Below, piece by piece: positions 38,193 through 48,113 of a stretch of DNA of 64,000 bases (positions are counted from its first letter, which is position 1; each line of letters begins with the position of its first letter). The DNA is taken from NCBI GenBank assembly GCA_902569245.1, contig CACFTO010000002.1, positions 1-64,000 on the forward strand, in the 5' to 3' direction. Position numbers and translations under genes: made by a program. The notes under the pieces were generated by a model. The model was not told the origin of the DNA. It made no database searches and saw only the letters and a program-made list of their open reading frames with translations. The stretch comes from an uncultured Pelagibacteraceae bacterium. Its GTDB lineage: Bacteria; Pseudomonadota; Alphaproteobacteria; Pelagibacterales; Pelagibacteraceae.

Positions 38193-39173
38193 ATGAAACT
38201 AATTAAATCAATAATTTCAGTTTTATTCTCAGCAATACTTGTACTTTCAGCAACAACAACTAGTTCAATAGCAATTGATAAATTGCATTTTGTAATTGGC
38301 GGTGGTGCTGGTGGTGGTTGGGATGGAACTGCTAGAGGTACTGGAGAAGCTTTGACAAAAGCTGGAATGTTAAAAAGTGCATCATTTGAAAATATGTCAG
38401 GTGGTGGTGGTGGAAAAGCATTAGCTTATATGATTAATAATAAGCCTGCTAATACAGTCTTAGTTCAATCAACACCATTAGTTTTAAGATCAATTACAAG
38501 ACACAAAGGTTATGTAAGTGGAAGTGGAACTTTATCTTATAAAGATGTAGTCCCAATAGCTGGTGTTATTGGAGATTACGGTGCAATAGCAGTTGCTAAA
38601 AATTCACCTTATAAAAATTTCAAAGATGTAGTTGATGCGTACAAAAAAGATGCAAGCTCTATTAAAATGGCTGGTGGATCAGTAAGAGGAAGTATGGACC
38701 ATTTAATTGGTGCTTTAGCTTTCCAAGCTGCTGGTGCTAATCCAAATGATGTTGCTTATATTCCTTATGATGCTGGTGGAAAAGCTTTAGCTGGACTGTT
38801 ATCTGGTGAAACACAAATTATCTCTACTGGTTTAGGTGAGCTGATGGGTGCTAGAGACCAAGTAAGAATTATTGGTATTACAGCTCCTTCAAGAGTTTCT
38901 GATGCTCCAGATGCACCAACCTTAAAAGAACAGGGTTATGATGTACAATTTGTTAACTGGAGAGGTTTCTTTGGACCTCCGGGAATGAGCAATGCAGATA
39001 AATCTAAAATTGCTAAAATGTTAGGCGATGTACAAAAGACTTCTGAATGGGAAACTGTTAGAGCAAGAAATGCATGGGTTAATATTTACAATCCAGAGGG
39101 TAAGTTTGTCTCTTTCTTAGAAAAACAAACTGAAGAAATGACGGCTCTTATGAAGAAATTAGGAGTTATATAA
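38193..39173 (+). CDS. tctC: Tripartite tricarboxylate transporter substrate-binding protein (TctC family)
   Basis: TctC-like; signal peptide; followed by TctB and TctA. Confidence 0.9.
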   Translation: MKLIKSIISVLFSAILVLSATTTSSIAIDKLHFVIGGGAGGGWDGTARGTGEALTKAGMLKSASFENMSGGGGGKALAYMINNKPANTVLVQSTPLVLRSITRHKGYVSGSGTLSYKDVVPIAGVIGDYGAIAVAKNSPYKNFKDVVDAYKKDASSIKMAGGSVRGSMDHLIGALAFQAAGANPNDVAYIPYDAGGKALAGLLSGETQIISTGLGELMGARDQVRIIGITAPSRVSDAPDAPTLKEQGYDVQFVNWRGFFGPPGMSNADKSKIAKMLGDVQKTSEWETVRARNAWVNIYNPEGKFVSFLEKQTEEMTALMKKLGVI

Positions 39174-39194
39174 TCTTAACGATTATTAATAATT

Positions 39195-39242
39195 AGAGCA
39201 GTGAATATAAATACTACAAAAGTTATATCACTGCTCTTTTTT
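39195..39242 (+). terminator. Terminator-like stem-loop overlapping tctB start codon
   Basis: AGAGCAGTGA(a)TATAA-(12 nt)-TTATATCACTGCTCT followed by TTTTT; 15 bp with a single bulged A. Confidence 0.85.
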
Positions 39243-39671
39243 ACATTTTCCGCATTTTATTTATATACAGCTTATCAAATTCAAGTTTTTGCATTCGATG
39301 AAAATGCACCGTTTAATGCAAGAACATTCCCAATTTATTTAGGTTATGCAGGCCTTTTTTTTTCAGGGTTAAAAATAATTTTACCTGATCCTAATACAAT
39401 AAAAGTTCAGCATAAAACTCTAGAGTATAAAAAAACAGCAATACTAGTTGTTATTGCAATAATTTATGGAGCTACAATTTTAAAAGTTGGTTATTTTTTA
39501 ACTACATCATTATTTTTGTTATCATCATATTATTTTTTAGGAGAGAGAAGATGGGTCTTAATGTTTTTACTTTCTTTTCCTTTTGTAGCTGCATTTATGT
39601 ATTTGCTTCACGGAGTTCTTGATATTTATTTGAGAGATCCATTCTTACAATCTATTGGAGTTATGGGATGA
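39201..39671 (+). CDS. tctB: Tripartite tricarboxylate transporter small permease (TctB family)
   Basis: GTG start; four-TM protein between TctC and TctA; no in-frame ATG/GTG/TTG in the first ~20 codons. Confidence 0.85.
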   Translation: MNINTTKVISLLFFTFSAFYLYTAYQIQVFAFDENAPFNARTFPIYLGYAGLFFSGLKIILPDPNTIKVQHKTLEYKKTAILVVIAIIYGATILKVGYFLTTSLFLLSSYYFLGERRWVLMFLLSFPFVAAFMYLLHGVLDIYLRDPFLQSIGVMG

Positions 39672-41173
39672 TTGAAGGGATTCTAATTGGTTTAAAAACA
39701 GCCCTAACTCTTCAAAATATTTTAATGGTAATGGCTGGATGTTTTTTTGGAACAATAATTGGAATGTTGCCAGGACTTGGTCCAATGACAGCAATTGCAT
39801 TAATGATACCCATTACTTATGGCTTTGATCCAGCAACTGGTTTAATTTTAATGGCAGGCGTTTACTATGGTGCAGTATTTGGAGGGTCTACATCATCAAT
39901 ACTTTTAAACGCACCTGGTGTCCCAGGGACTGTTGCAACATCATTTGATGGTTACCCAATGGCTCAACAAGGTAAAGCTGGAAAAGCTTTAGCAATTGCT
40001 GCTTGGAGTTCATTTGCTGGTGGTACGTTGTCAGCTATATATTTATTATTTATGGCCCCAAGTTTATCTAAAGTAAGCTTATCTTTTAGATCTCCTGATT
40101 ATTTCGCATTAATGATTTTAGGTTTGACTGCAATTGCAGCTTTTTCGTCAAAAGGTCAATTTTTAAAAGCAATGATGATGGTAGTACTTGGTTTAATGTT
40201 AGCGTCAGTTGGTCAAGATAGTTTATCTGATATTACAAGATTTACATTTAACAATATGAATTTAACAGATGGAATTAGCTTTGTTCTTGTTGTTATGGCA
40301 ACTTTTGCGATGAGTGAGGCTTTAACCATAATATTGAAAAGAAATGACCCCACAAGCGCCGCTAAGCAAGTGTCATTAACAGAGCTTGGCTCAATTAAAA
40401 TTAATAAGGAAGAAAGAACTAAAATGTACAAGACAATTCCTAGATCATCGGTAATTGGTTTTTTAATCGGAGTTTTACCAGGGGCAGGGGCAACTATTGC
40501 TTCCTTTTTAGCTTACGGAATGGAAAGAAATATTGTTAACGATGAAGAAAAAGAAAAATTTGGTAAGGGAAGTGTTAATGGTTTATCAGCTCCAGAAACA
40601 GCGAATAATGCAGCTTGTTCAGGATCATTTGTACCTATGCTTACTTTAGGTATACCAGGCAGTGGAACAACTGCAGTTATGTTGGGGGCTTTATTAGGTT
40701 TTGGAGTTCAGCCTGGTCCAAGACTTTATATGACTAATCCAGAAATATTTTGGTCAATTATAATGTCAATGTACATTGGGATGGTAATATTATTAATATT
40801 AAATCTTCCTCTTATTCCATATATAGCAAGAATTCTTGCAGTTCCAAAAAATTATTTAATACCATTAATTCTATTTTTTTCTATTACTGGAATTTATGTA
40901 ATGTCATTTAACAATTTTGATATTTATTTAATGATAGGAATTGCAGTTGTTGCAACTTTTATGCGGCTTTATGATTTTCCAATGCCACCATTAATACTCG
41001 CGTTTGTTCTTGGTGGTTTAATGGAGGAGAATTTAAGAAGATCTTTATTGTTAAGTAATGGATCTTGGGAATTCTTATGGGACAGAACTCTTACTGCATG
41101 TATTTTATTAACCACAATATTAATTGTAGTTTGGCATATATATAAAACTATGTTTAAAAAGACTAAGGGCTAA
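39668..41173 (+). CDS. tctA: Tripartite tricarboxylate transporter large permease (TctA family)
   Basis: GMLPGLGPMTAIALMIPITYGFDP; VYYGAVFGGSTSSILLNAPGVPG; GIPGSGTTAVMLGAL. Confidence 0.95.
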   Translation: MIEGILIGLKTALTLQNILMVMAGCFFGTIIGMLPGLGPMTAIALMIPITYGFDPATGLILMAGVYYGAVFGGSTSSILLNAPGVPGTVATSFDGYPMAQQGKAGKALAIAAWSSFAGGTLSAIYLLFMAPSLSKVSLSFRSPDYFALMILGLTAIAAFSSKGQFLKAMMMVVLGLMLASVGQDSLSDITRFTFNNMNLTDGISFVLVVMATFAMSEALTIILKRNDPTSAAKQVSLTELGSIKINKEERTKMYKTIPRSSVIGFLIGVLPGAGATIASFLAYGMERNIVNDEEKEKFGKGSVNGLSAPETANNAACSGSFVPMLTLGIPGSGTTAVMLGALLGFGVQPGPRLYMTNPEIFWSIIMSMYIGMVILLILNLPLIPYIARILAVPKNYLIPLILFFSITGIYVMSFNNFDIYLMIGIAVVATFMRLYDFPMPPLILAFVLGGLMEENLRRSLLLSNGSWEFLWDRTLTACILLTTILIVVWHIYKTMFKKTKG

Positions 41174-41589
41174 GTAATATAAATTTTATCTGACAAACCG
41201 TAACAAAGTATAGCCATCATTATTAGAAACACTGTAGGTGCTATAATCCCTTCATTTGTAACTTTTTCATTTAGACCAGTTTTATCAATCTTAAGCGAGT
41301 AGAAATTTGTTCCTAAAACGCATGCATGTATAATAAATATTAAATTAAAAAATGCCCAAGTACCTTCAACTCCATTTGGTCTAACAAACATTATATAAAT
41401 AGCCATTATTACCCAACCAAGCATTAGCGCTCCAACAAACCTAACCATTACAGCTGCACTATGATCTATACCAAACTTATCCATAAATTTTTTGGTTCCA
41501 ACAATTGTTTGAAAACAATATCCGGCTATCGCTATAAAATGTGCAAGAAATACAATTAAGTAGAAAATGTTATTAAATTTAGCAATCAT
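41170..41589 (-). CDS. Hypothetical four-TM membrane protein
   Basis: 139 aa ORF with four hydrophobic segments; fits the coding layout. Confidence 0.6.
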   Translation of the reverse strand: MIAKFNNIFYLIVFLAHFIAIAGYCFQTIVGTKKFMDKFGIDHSAAVMVRFVGALMLGWVIMAIYIMFVRPNGVEGTWAFFNLIFIIHACVLGTNFYSLKIDKTGLNEKVTNEGIIAPTVFLIMMAILCYGLSDKIYIT

Positions 41590-41598
41590 ATAATTATT

Positions 41599-42681
41599 TT
41601 ATAAGATTCTCTTATATTTTTCAATTGCCTTATCCCACAAGAAGTTTTTAGCATTAATTTTTGCTTCTTTGCCGTATTCTAAATATTTATTGTTTTTAAA
41701 AAGATTATCTATGCTTGAATATATATCATCCAATTTATTTCCATCACATATCAAGCCAGTTTTTTCGTGGATTATTGCATCTGATGCTCCTCCATCTTTA
41801 CCACCGATTGAGGGTATGCCATATTGTGCAGCCTCGACATAAGCAATACCAAAACCTTCAACTGACTTTTTATAAATTATTGAAGGCATTACAAAAATAT
41901 CTGACTTAGAAATAAGAGCATTTTTTAAATCTGAAGGAATATTTTTTAAGAAAGTTACTTGTTCTTCTAATTTAAGTTCAATTACTAATTTTTTTAATTT
42001 TTCCTCTTCCTCACCGTATCCGATACATGTATAGACAATTTCTGGATAAATTTCTTTTAGATTTCTAACAGCCATAATTACTTTTTCATGATTTTTTCTT
42101 TTATCGAATCTAGAAACTGTAATTATTCTATATTTTTTGCCTTTAAGTATTTCCTCTGCCTCATTCAAATATTTCTCAGGAACCTCACTGACTTGGTCAA
42201 TTCCAGGGTTAATTATAATAATTTTTTTTTCTTCAACACCCAAGTCTATTGCTAAATTTTTTGTATAGTTAGAATTTGCTACAATATGATCAACATTATT
42301 TAGAACAGATAATACTTTTTTATTTAAACTTGAACCTTTTGGGTGATTAATCTCTTTTGAATGAATTAAGCATATTTTTTTTTTATTTGTTTTTATAAGC
42401 TCTAAACTTTTCCAATGATCAGCGATTATACATTGTACCTTATTATTTTGCTCAAGATAATCATTAATCATATATGATTTTCTATATTTTCTAATAAGCT
42501 TCATTCCACTGACTCTTTCTATTGAAAATGAAACTGATTTATCAAACTCTTCATGATTTTCATGATAGTCAGCAAAAACTTTTATCAAATTAAGTTTTGA
42601 AAGAGACCTTGCTAATCCCCACATAAGATTTTGCATACCTCCTAATTCAGGAGGAAAAGTTCTAGTAATTACTAAATACAT
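41599..42681 (-). CDS. Glycosyltransferase family 4
   Basis: TRTFPPELGGMQNLMWGLAR; IITVSRFDKRKNHEKVI; EGFGIAYVEAAQYGIPSIGGKDGGASDAI. Confidence 0.9.
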   Translation of the reverse strand: MYLVITRTFPPELGGMQNLMWGLARSLSKLNLIKVFADYHENHEEFDKSVSFSIERVSGMKLIRKYRKSYMINDYLEQNNKVQCIIADHWKSLELIKTNKKKICLIHSKEINHPKGSSLNKKVLSVLNNVDHIVANSNYTKNLAIDLGVEEKKIIIINPGIDQVSEVPEKYLNEAEEILKGKKYRIITVSRFDKRKNHEKVIMAVRNLKEIYPEIVYTCIGYGEEEEKLKKLVIELKLEEQVTFLKNIPSDLKNALISKSDIFVMPSIIYKKSVEGFGIAYVEAAQYGIPSIGGKDGGASDAIIHEKTGLICDGNKLDDIYSSIDNLFKNNKYLEYGKEAKINAKNFLWDKAIEKYKRIL

Positions 42682-42687
42682 TTATTA

Positions 42688-43239
42688 TTAAAACCATTTA
42701 ATACTACAGCCCATACTAGGAAATTGTTCTTTTGGACCATTGTTTGATTTTGCAATCATTTTCATTGCATTTTTAAGTTCACTATCTCCACTTTCTATTG
42801 GTTTCAAATTTTTTAACTCTCTTATTCTTCCTCTATATTGAAGTTCAAGATCTTTATTGTATCCAAAAAAATCTGGAGTGCAGACCGCACCATAAGTTTT
42901 TGCTACTTCTTGAGTTTCATCTATTACATATGGAAAATTAAAATTATGATTTTTTGAAAATTTAATCATGTTATCAAATGAGTCTTCTTCATATCTTTTG
43001 GGGTCATTTGACATTATTGCTATAGATTTAATTCCATCAATTTCTAATTCTTTACAGTCCTCAACAACATTTTTAATCACTGCCAAAACATAAGGACAGT
43101 GATTACAGATAAACATTATTAGTGTTCCATTTTCACCTTTTGCGTCGTTTAGTGAAATTATTTTGTTATCTATTGATTTAAGTTCAAAGTTGTCAGCTTT
43201 TTTACCGAAGTCACATATTGGTGTTTTAGTTAATGCCAT
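42688..43239 (-). CDS. Thioredoxin-fold (AhpC/TSA-redoxin) family protein
   Basis: LIMFICNHCPYVLAVIKNV; redoxin fold. Confidence 0.85.
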   Translation of the reverse strand: MALTKTPICDFGKKADNFELKSIDNKIISLNDAKGENGTLIMFICNHCPYVLAVIKNVVEDCKELEIDGIKSIAIMSNDPKRYEEDSFDNMIKFSKNHNFNFPYVIDETQEVAKTYGAVCTPDFFGYNKDLELQYRGRIRELKNLKPIESGDSELKNAMKMIAKSNNGPKEQFPSMGCSIKWF

Positions 43240-43259
43240 GTTAAAAGACTATATAATTT

Positions 43260-43772
43260 ATGTTTTACGATTTAAAAGATAAAAAACCAAAAAACCTTGG
43301 CGAAAATTGGGTGGCGCCTAATGCTGTTATAATAGGCGACGTAACATTAGAGAAAAATTCAAGTGTATGGTTTAATGCAACATTAAGAGGAGATATTGAA
43401 AATATTTATTTAGGTGAAGGATCAAATGTTCAAGATGGAAGTGTTTTGCATACAGACCCAGGTTATCCATTAAAAATCGGAAAGAATGTAACTATTGGTC
43501 ATTTGGTTATGCTTCATGGTTGTACAATTGATGACAACTCTTTAATTGGAATAGGGGCTGTTGTACTTAATAAAGCCAAAATAGGAAAGAATTGTATTAT
43601 TGGTGCAAAATCATTAATTACAGAGAATAAGGAAATTCCTGATAACTCGTTAGTAATGGGTTCACCTGGAAAAATTATTCGTCAGTTAACTGATGATGAA
43701 ATTGAAGCAGTAAAACAAAATGCAATTAGATACCAAGAAAACTGGAAAAAATATTCAAAGTCTGTATTTTAA
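43260..43772 (+). CDS. Gamma-carbonic anhydrase family hexapeptide-repeat protein
   Basis: Left-handed beta-helix hexapeptides; IGDVTLEKNSSVWFNATLRGD; IGHLVMLHGCTI. Confidence 0.9.
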   Translation: MFYDLKDKKPKNLGENWVAPNAVIIGDVTLEKNSSVWFNATLRGDIENIYLGEGSNVQDGSVLHTDPGYPLKIGKNVTIGHLVMLHGCTIDDNSLIGIGAVVLNKAKIGKNCIIGAKSLITENKEIPDNSLVMGSPGKIIRQLTDDEIEAVKQNAIRYQENWKKYSKSVF

Positions 43773-43776
43773 AGAA

Positions 43777-44646
43777 ATGAAAAAAATAATTATATTTTTT
43801 ATATTATTTTTATTTTCATCCTTCTCTTTTGCCTCAGATGAAAAACCTGGAAGATATTTTCAAGATCAACCAGATGTTACTGATGATCCTCAAGTTCATT
43901 TTATTTATCTCTTAAACAAAGATAGTGAGGACAGAGAATGGGATATAAATGGAAAAATGGAGAAAGAGTTATTAGAGGCAAATGAAAAAATGTTTGAAAT
44001 GACAAAAGGTAAACAAAAATTTAGGTATGATATGAGGGAAGATGGCAAAATGGATATTTCTTTCGTTAGATTGGATAAACAATATAAAGGAAACTATGGG
44101 ATGAATTACCCTGACGCTTATTTAACAAAATTAGGATTTAACAGTCCGAATAAATTGTATTTTGCATGGGTAGATGTAGGGCATAGAGATGGTGGACAAG
44201 GGAGCGTACATCATGGATATATTTTTTTAAAAAGTAAATATAACACAAACAAAAATAAAAGAATTTTAATTACCTTACATGAATTAATGCATGTAAATGG
44301 ATTTGCTTGGCCATGTACAAAAGGAGCTAAAAAATCACACAAGTTTGGGACAATAATTGGTGGACCTGATGGGGGAGACAAGTATAATTTGGGTTCATCA
44401 TTGTATAATCATAAAGATCCTACTTGTCCTGATTTTAAAGATTCTGTCTTTTTAGACCCGACTTCTAGTACACCATTTAATCCTGTTTACTTAAAATGTG
44501 CAATGGCTGCAGAGGTCGGTAGAGGTATTTCTCCTGATAGTAATTATGAATGGAGAGATAGATATTCACATAAAAAACTAAAAAAAATTAAAAAGAAAAG
44601 AACTTGGTGCACTTATAATAGATACAAAAATTTCAATAACTTTTAG
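43777..44646 (+). CDS. Predicted secreted zincin-like metallopeptidase
   Basis: Signal peptide from the internal ATG at 43777; ITLHELMHVNGFAW (HExxHxxG). Confidence 0.65.
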   Translation: MKKIIIFFILFLFSSFSFASDEKPGRYFQDQPDVTDDPQVHFIYLLNKDSEDREWDINGKMEKELLEANEKMFEMTKGKQKFRYDMREDGKMDISFVRLDKQYKGNYGMNYPDAYLTKLGFNSPNKLYFAWVDVGHRDGGQGSVHHGYIFLKSKYNTNKNKRILITLHELMHVNGFAWPCTKGAKKSHKFGTIIGGPDGGDKYNLGSSLYNHKDPTCPDFKDSVFLDPTSSTPFNPVYLKCAMAAEVGRGISPDSNYEWRDRYSHKKLKKIKKKRTWCTYNRYKNFNNF

Positions 44647-44843
44647 AAAAGAAAATCATTAATCGAGTAAATAATTAATCCTAAAATAATTACAAAAAAT
44701 ATTATAAAAGCTAATTGTTCACTAACTTTCTTAGTAACTCTAGTTTCACCCTTTTTAAATTTTCTGATTTGGAAAATACCAAATCTCATTACAGCTAAGC
44801 CACCTAATACAAGTGCAATAGCAAAAATAAATCCACTTAGCAT
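44643..44843 (-). CDS. Small two-TM hypothetical protein
   Basis: 66 aa with two hydrophobic segments; adjacent to the PNPOx-like gene. Confidence 0.55.
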   Translation of the reverse strand: MLSGFIFAIALVLGGLAVMRFGIFQIRKFKKGETRVTKKVSEQLAFIIFFVIILGLIIYSINDFLF

Positions 44844-44845
44844 TT

Positions 44846-45451
44846 TTATGGAACTAGCCAGTTTTGTTTATTATTTGAAATATCAAATCTTGCTCTTCTA
44901 TGGCCTTTTGCTGCAAGATAAAGCCACTCAATACTTTCAATAGAACATTGAATTACAGTAAAGTTTTTATAACCTTCTTCGCTTTGTTCCATTGTAAAAC
45001 CTGATTTTTCAATATCTTCACTTAAACCTGAGCTTGGTTCATCCGTTTCTGTTCCTGGTCCATTATTTACTAAATAACATTTTCGACTCACGTGGGCAGT
45101 TTTTGACCATGATTGTTTAGTTATTTCATTATTATGATTGACTACACACTTAACTTTAACCCTAAGCTGAATCTTTTCCTCCTTATCATAAAATATAAGT
45201 GCTGCACTGTTGTTTTTTTTTAACTTTGGAATTTTATCAGATCTAATATCACTATGAAATTGAATTAGATTATTTGATTGATCTGATTTTCTAAGAACTA
45301 CAATCCTTCCATCAAAGTCTGATTGATCTCCACAAACAAAAACTGGAATTCGAAAAGGTGATGATCTATTGGTAACTGCATCATCAAGCATTGACCAAAT
45401 TTTTTTCTTTATTTCAGAAAAGTCCTCATAGTATGGGACAGTATTTGACAT
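44846..45451 (-). CDS. Pyridoxamine 5'-phosphate oxidase-like FMN-binding protein
   Basis: FDGRIVVLRKSDQSNNLIQFHSDIRSDKIPKLKKNNSAALIFYD; start at the internal Met avoids overlap. Confidence 0.8.
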   Translation of the reverse strand: MSNTVPYYEDFSEIKKKIWSMLDDAVTNRSSPFRIPVFVCGDQSDFDGRIVVLRKSDQSNNLIQFHSDIRSDKIPKLKKNNSAALIFYDKEEKIQLRVKVKCVVNHNNEITKQSWSKTAHVSRKCYLVNNGPGTETDEPSSGLSEDIEKSGFTMEQSEEGYKNFTVIQCSIESIEWLYLAAKGHRRARFDISNNKQNWLVP

Positions 45452-45455
45452 AGGA

Positions 45456-46331
45456 TTATTTCTTTTTTTTAAGTCTAGCAATCAGACTAGAGCTATCCCA
45501 ACGGTTACCACCCATTTTTTGAACATCCGCATAATATTCATCAACTATTTCAGTGATAGGAACTGGTGAACCATTTCTCTTTGCTTCCTCGATTACAATT
45601 TTTAGATCTTTTCTCATCCAATCTACAGCAAAACCATAGTCAAATTTATCTTCAACCATTGTTTTATATCTGTTTTCCATCTGCCAAGATTGAGCAGCTC
45701 CTTTAGAAATTGTCTCCATTACTTTATCAATATCTAAACCAGCATTTATTCCAAAATTAATAGCTTCTGATAAACCTTGAACAACTCCTGCAATACACAT
45801 TTGGTTCATCATTTTGGTTAGTTGACCGCTTCCAGATGGACCAATTAATTTTACTTTTTTACTATAGCAATCAATTACTGGTTCTGCTTTTTTGAATGCT
45901 TCCTCATCACCTCCTACCATCACAGTTAATATTCCACCTTCTGCTCCTGATTGCCCTCCAGAAATTGGGGCATCTAAAAATGCAAATCCTTTTTCTTTAG
46001 CATTTTTATAAAGTTCTCTGGATACTTCTGCTGATACTGTTGAATTATCTACATAGATCGAACCTTCTTTAACACTATGATATAAACCATTTTCACCTAA
46101 AGTTACTTGTTTCAAATCTTCATCGTTACCTACACAAGTAAAAATAAAATCAGCACCTTCCGCAGCTTCTTTTGGTGTTGAAGCCATTTTACCTTTATAT
46201 TCATTAATCCATTTTTCTGCTTTAGCAGTTGTTCTATTAAAAACAGTTACATTGTGCCCAGCTTTTGATATATAACCAGCCATCGGATAACCCATTACCC
46301 CGAGACCTATGAAAGCAACATTACAAGTCAT
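45456..46331 (-). CDS. Beta-hydroxyacid dehydrogenase (3-hydroxyisobutyrate DH / tartronate semialdehyde reductase-like)
   Basis: VAFIGLGVMGYPMAGYISKAGHNVTVFNRT; DAPISGGQSGAEGGILTVMVGG. Confidence 0.92.
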   Translation of the reverse strand: MTCNVAFIGLGVMGYPMAGYISKAGHNVTVFNRTTAKAEKWINEYKGKMASTPKEAAEGADFIFTCVGNDEDLKQVTLGENGLYHSVKEGSIYVDNSTVSAEVSRELYKNAKEKGFAFLDAPISGGQSGAEGGILTVMVGGDEEAFKKAEPVIDCYSKKVKLIGPSGSGQLTKMMNQMCIAGVVQGLSEAINFGINAGLDIDKVMETISKGAAQSWQMENRYKTMVEDKFDYGFAVDWMRKDLKIVIEEAKRNGSPVPITEIVDEYYADVQKMGGNRWDSSSLIARLKKKK

Positions 46332-46342
46332 AATTTATTTAT

Positions 46343-47551
46343 ATGTTTAAAAGTTTAAGTTTAAAAGTAATTATTTTTGGTTTTATTTTTACATTTTTTT
46401 CGTGTTTTGGACAGAGTTTTTTTATAGGACTGTTTAATTCTAGTATAAGAGAAACACTTTCTATAACACATGGACAATTTGGCACGATTTATGCATCTGC
46501 AACTCTATTTAGTAGTTTGCTTCTTATTTGGATTGGAAAAAAAATTGATGATGTAAATGTGATAAAGTTTGCAATCTTTGTTACGATGCTTTTATCTTTT
46601 TCCTCTTTTTTCTTTTCCAAAACATCATCAGTAGCTTTTTTATTTGTTGCAATTTTTTTAATGAGATTCTCTGGGCAAGGATTAATGTCTCACACAGCTT
46701 CAACTACTATATCAAGATATTTTACAAAATCTAGAGGTAAAGCCTTAAGCATTATTTGGTTTGGTTTATCCTCTGCAGAGTTCATAATGCCTGTATTAAT
46801 TGTTTATCTTTTAACTCTAATTGTTTGGCAGGATTTATGGGTAATCTTTTCTTTAATAGTTTTAATTTGCCTACCGTTGGCATCTTATATTTTAGTTAAA
46901 GATGTCAAATTAGATACCAGAGAGAGCACTCAAAATGAAAAATTAAAAGAGGACAATATTAAAAACTGGAAAAGAATAGAGGTTCTTGGAGATTATAGAT
47001 TTTACATTGTCTCATTAAATATGTTGGCAATGCCCTGGATTGCTACAGGAGTATTTGTGTATCAATCATTCGTCACTAATTCAAAAGGGTGGGGTGAATA
47101 TACAATTGCACAATCTTTTATGTCTTACTCAATTTTTTCTGTAATTACTTTAATTGTTGCTGGATATTTAATTGATAAGTTTACAAGTAGAAAATTACTT
47201 ATCTATATGAATATTCCATTATTCTTAGGAACTTTAGTGATCATATATTTTGATGCTCCACAAACTGCTTTTTTATTTCTTGGATTGGTAGGAATATCAA
47301 ACGGTTTAGCAAACTTATTAGGATCATCAACATGGGCAGAAATTTACGGTGTAAAATATATTGGATCTATTAAAGCTTTGACTACTGCTTTGATGGTATT
47401 TGCAACAGCTTTTGGTACAGCATTGTTTGGCTTTTTTATAGATGCTGGATTTTCAATTGAAAAAATCGCATTTATTGCAGCAATTGCTATAGCATGCTCT
47501 ATAGCCTTACTTTTCACTATACGAAAAAAATTAAATCCAGTTTATCTCTAA
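46343..47551 (+). CDS. MFS transporter
   Basis: 12-TM MFS-like protein. Confidence 0.85.
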   Translation: MFKSLSLKVIIFGFIFTFFSCFGQSFFIGLFNSSIRETLSITHGQFGTIYASATLFSSLLLIWIGKKIDDVNVIKFAIFVTMLLSFSSFFFSKTSSVAFLFVAIFLMRFSGQGLMSHTASTTISRYFTKSRGKALSIIWFGLSSAEFIMPVLIVYLLTLIVWQDLWVIFSLIVLICLPLASYILVKDVKLDTRESTQNEKLKEDNIKNWKRIEVLGDYRFYIVSLNMLAMPWIATGVFVYQSFVTNSKGWGEYTIAQSFMSYSIFSVITLIVAGYLIDKFTSRKLLIYMNIPLFLGTLVIIYFDAPQTAFLFLGLVGISNGLANLLGSSTWAEIYGVKYIGSIKALTTALMVFATAFGTALFGFFIDAGFSIEKIAFIAAIAIACSIALLFTIRKKLNPVYL

Positions 47552-47593
47552 TACTGCTTGATTTTTTTATAATCGAGGTGTATCAAACCGTCC

Positions 47594-48112
47594 ATGGCAA
47601 GAGTAACAGTTGAAGATTGTATAGATAAAGTTGATAGTCCTTACGAATTAGTATTAGTTGCAAAAGAAAGAGCAACACAGCTTAATTCAGGATTAGAACC
47701 AACATTAGATAGAGATAACGATAAAAACACTGTAATAGCATTAAGAGAAATAGCTGAGGAGACAATCAAAGTTCCTGATTTAACAGATGCTGCAGTTTAC
47801 AAGTTAAGAAAACATGTTGAGCAAATTGATGATACTTCAGAGGACGAAGATGATATTGGCGATGATTTTGAAAATCTTTACAAAGGTGAAATTTCAAAAA
47901 GTGGTGTTCCAATACTTCCATCTAAGAGAGCTAGAAAAATTCCAGAAAAAATTCAAGTATCAAAAGATGATTTAGCAGAATTGCAAAATACTACTGAGCA
48001 GCCTAGTTCTGATCCTGTTGAAGAAGCACAAGAAGAAGAAGTTGATATTTCTTTAGACGAAATGAAAGATCAAGAAGAAACAGTTTCAGACGAAACAGAA
48101 AACCAGGAATAA
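47594..48112 (+). CDS. rpoZ: DNA-directed RNA polymerase omega subunit with long acidic C-terminal extension
   Basis: [33 protein letters not shown]...[17 protein letters not shown]. Confidence 0.93.
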   Translation: MARVTVEDCIDKVDSPYELVLVAKERATQLNSGLEPTLDRDNDKNTVIALREIAEETIKVPDLTDAAVYKLRKHVEQIDDTSEDEDDIGDDFENLYKGEISKSGVPILPSKRARKIPEKIQVSKDDLAELQNTTEQPSSDPVEEAQEEEVDISLDEMKDQEETVSDETENQE

Positions 48113-48113
48113 A

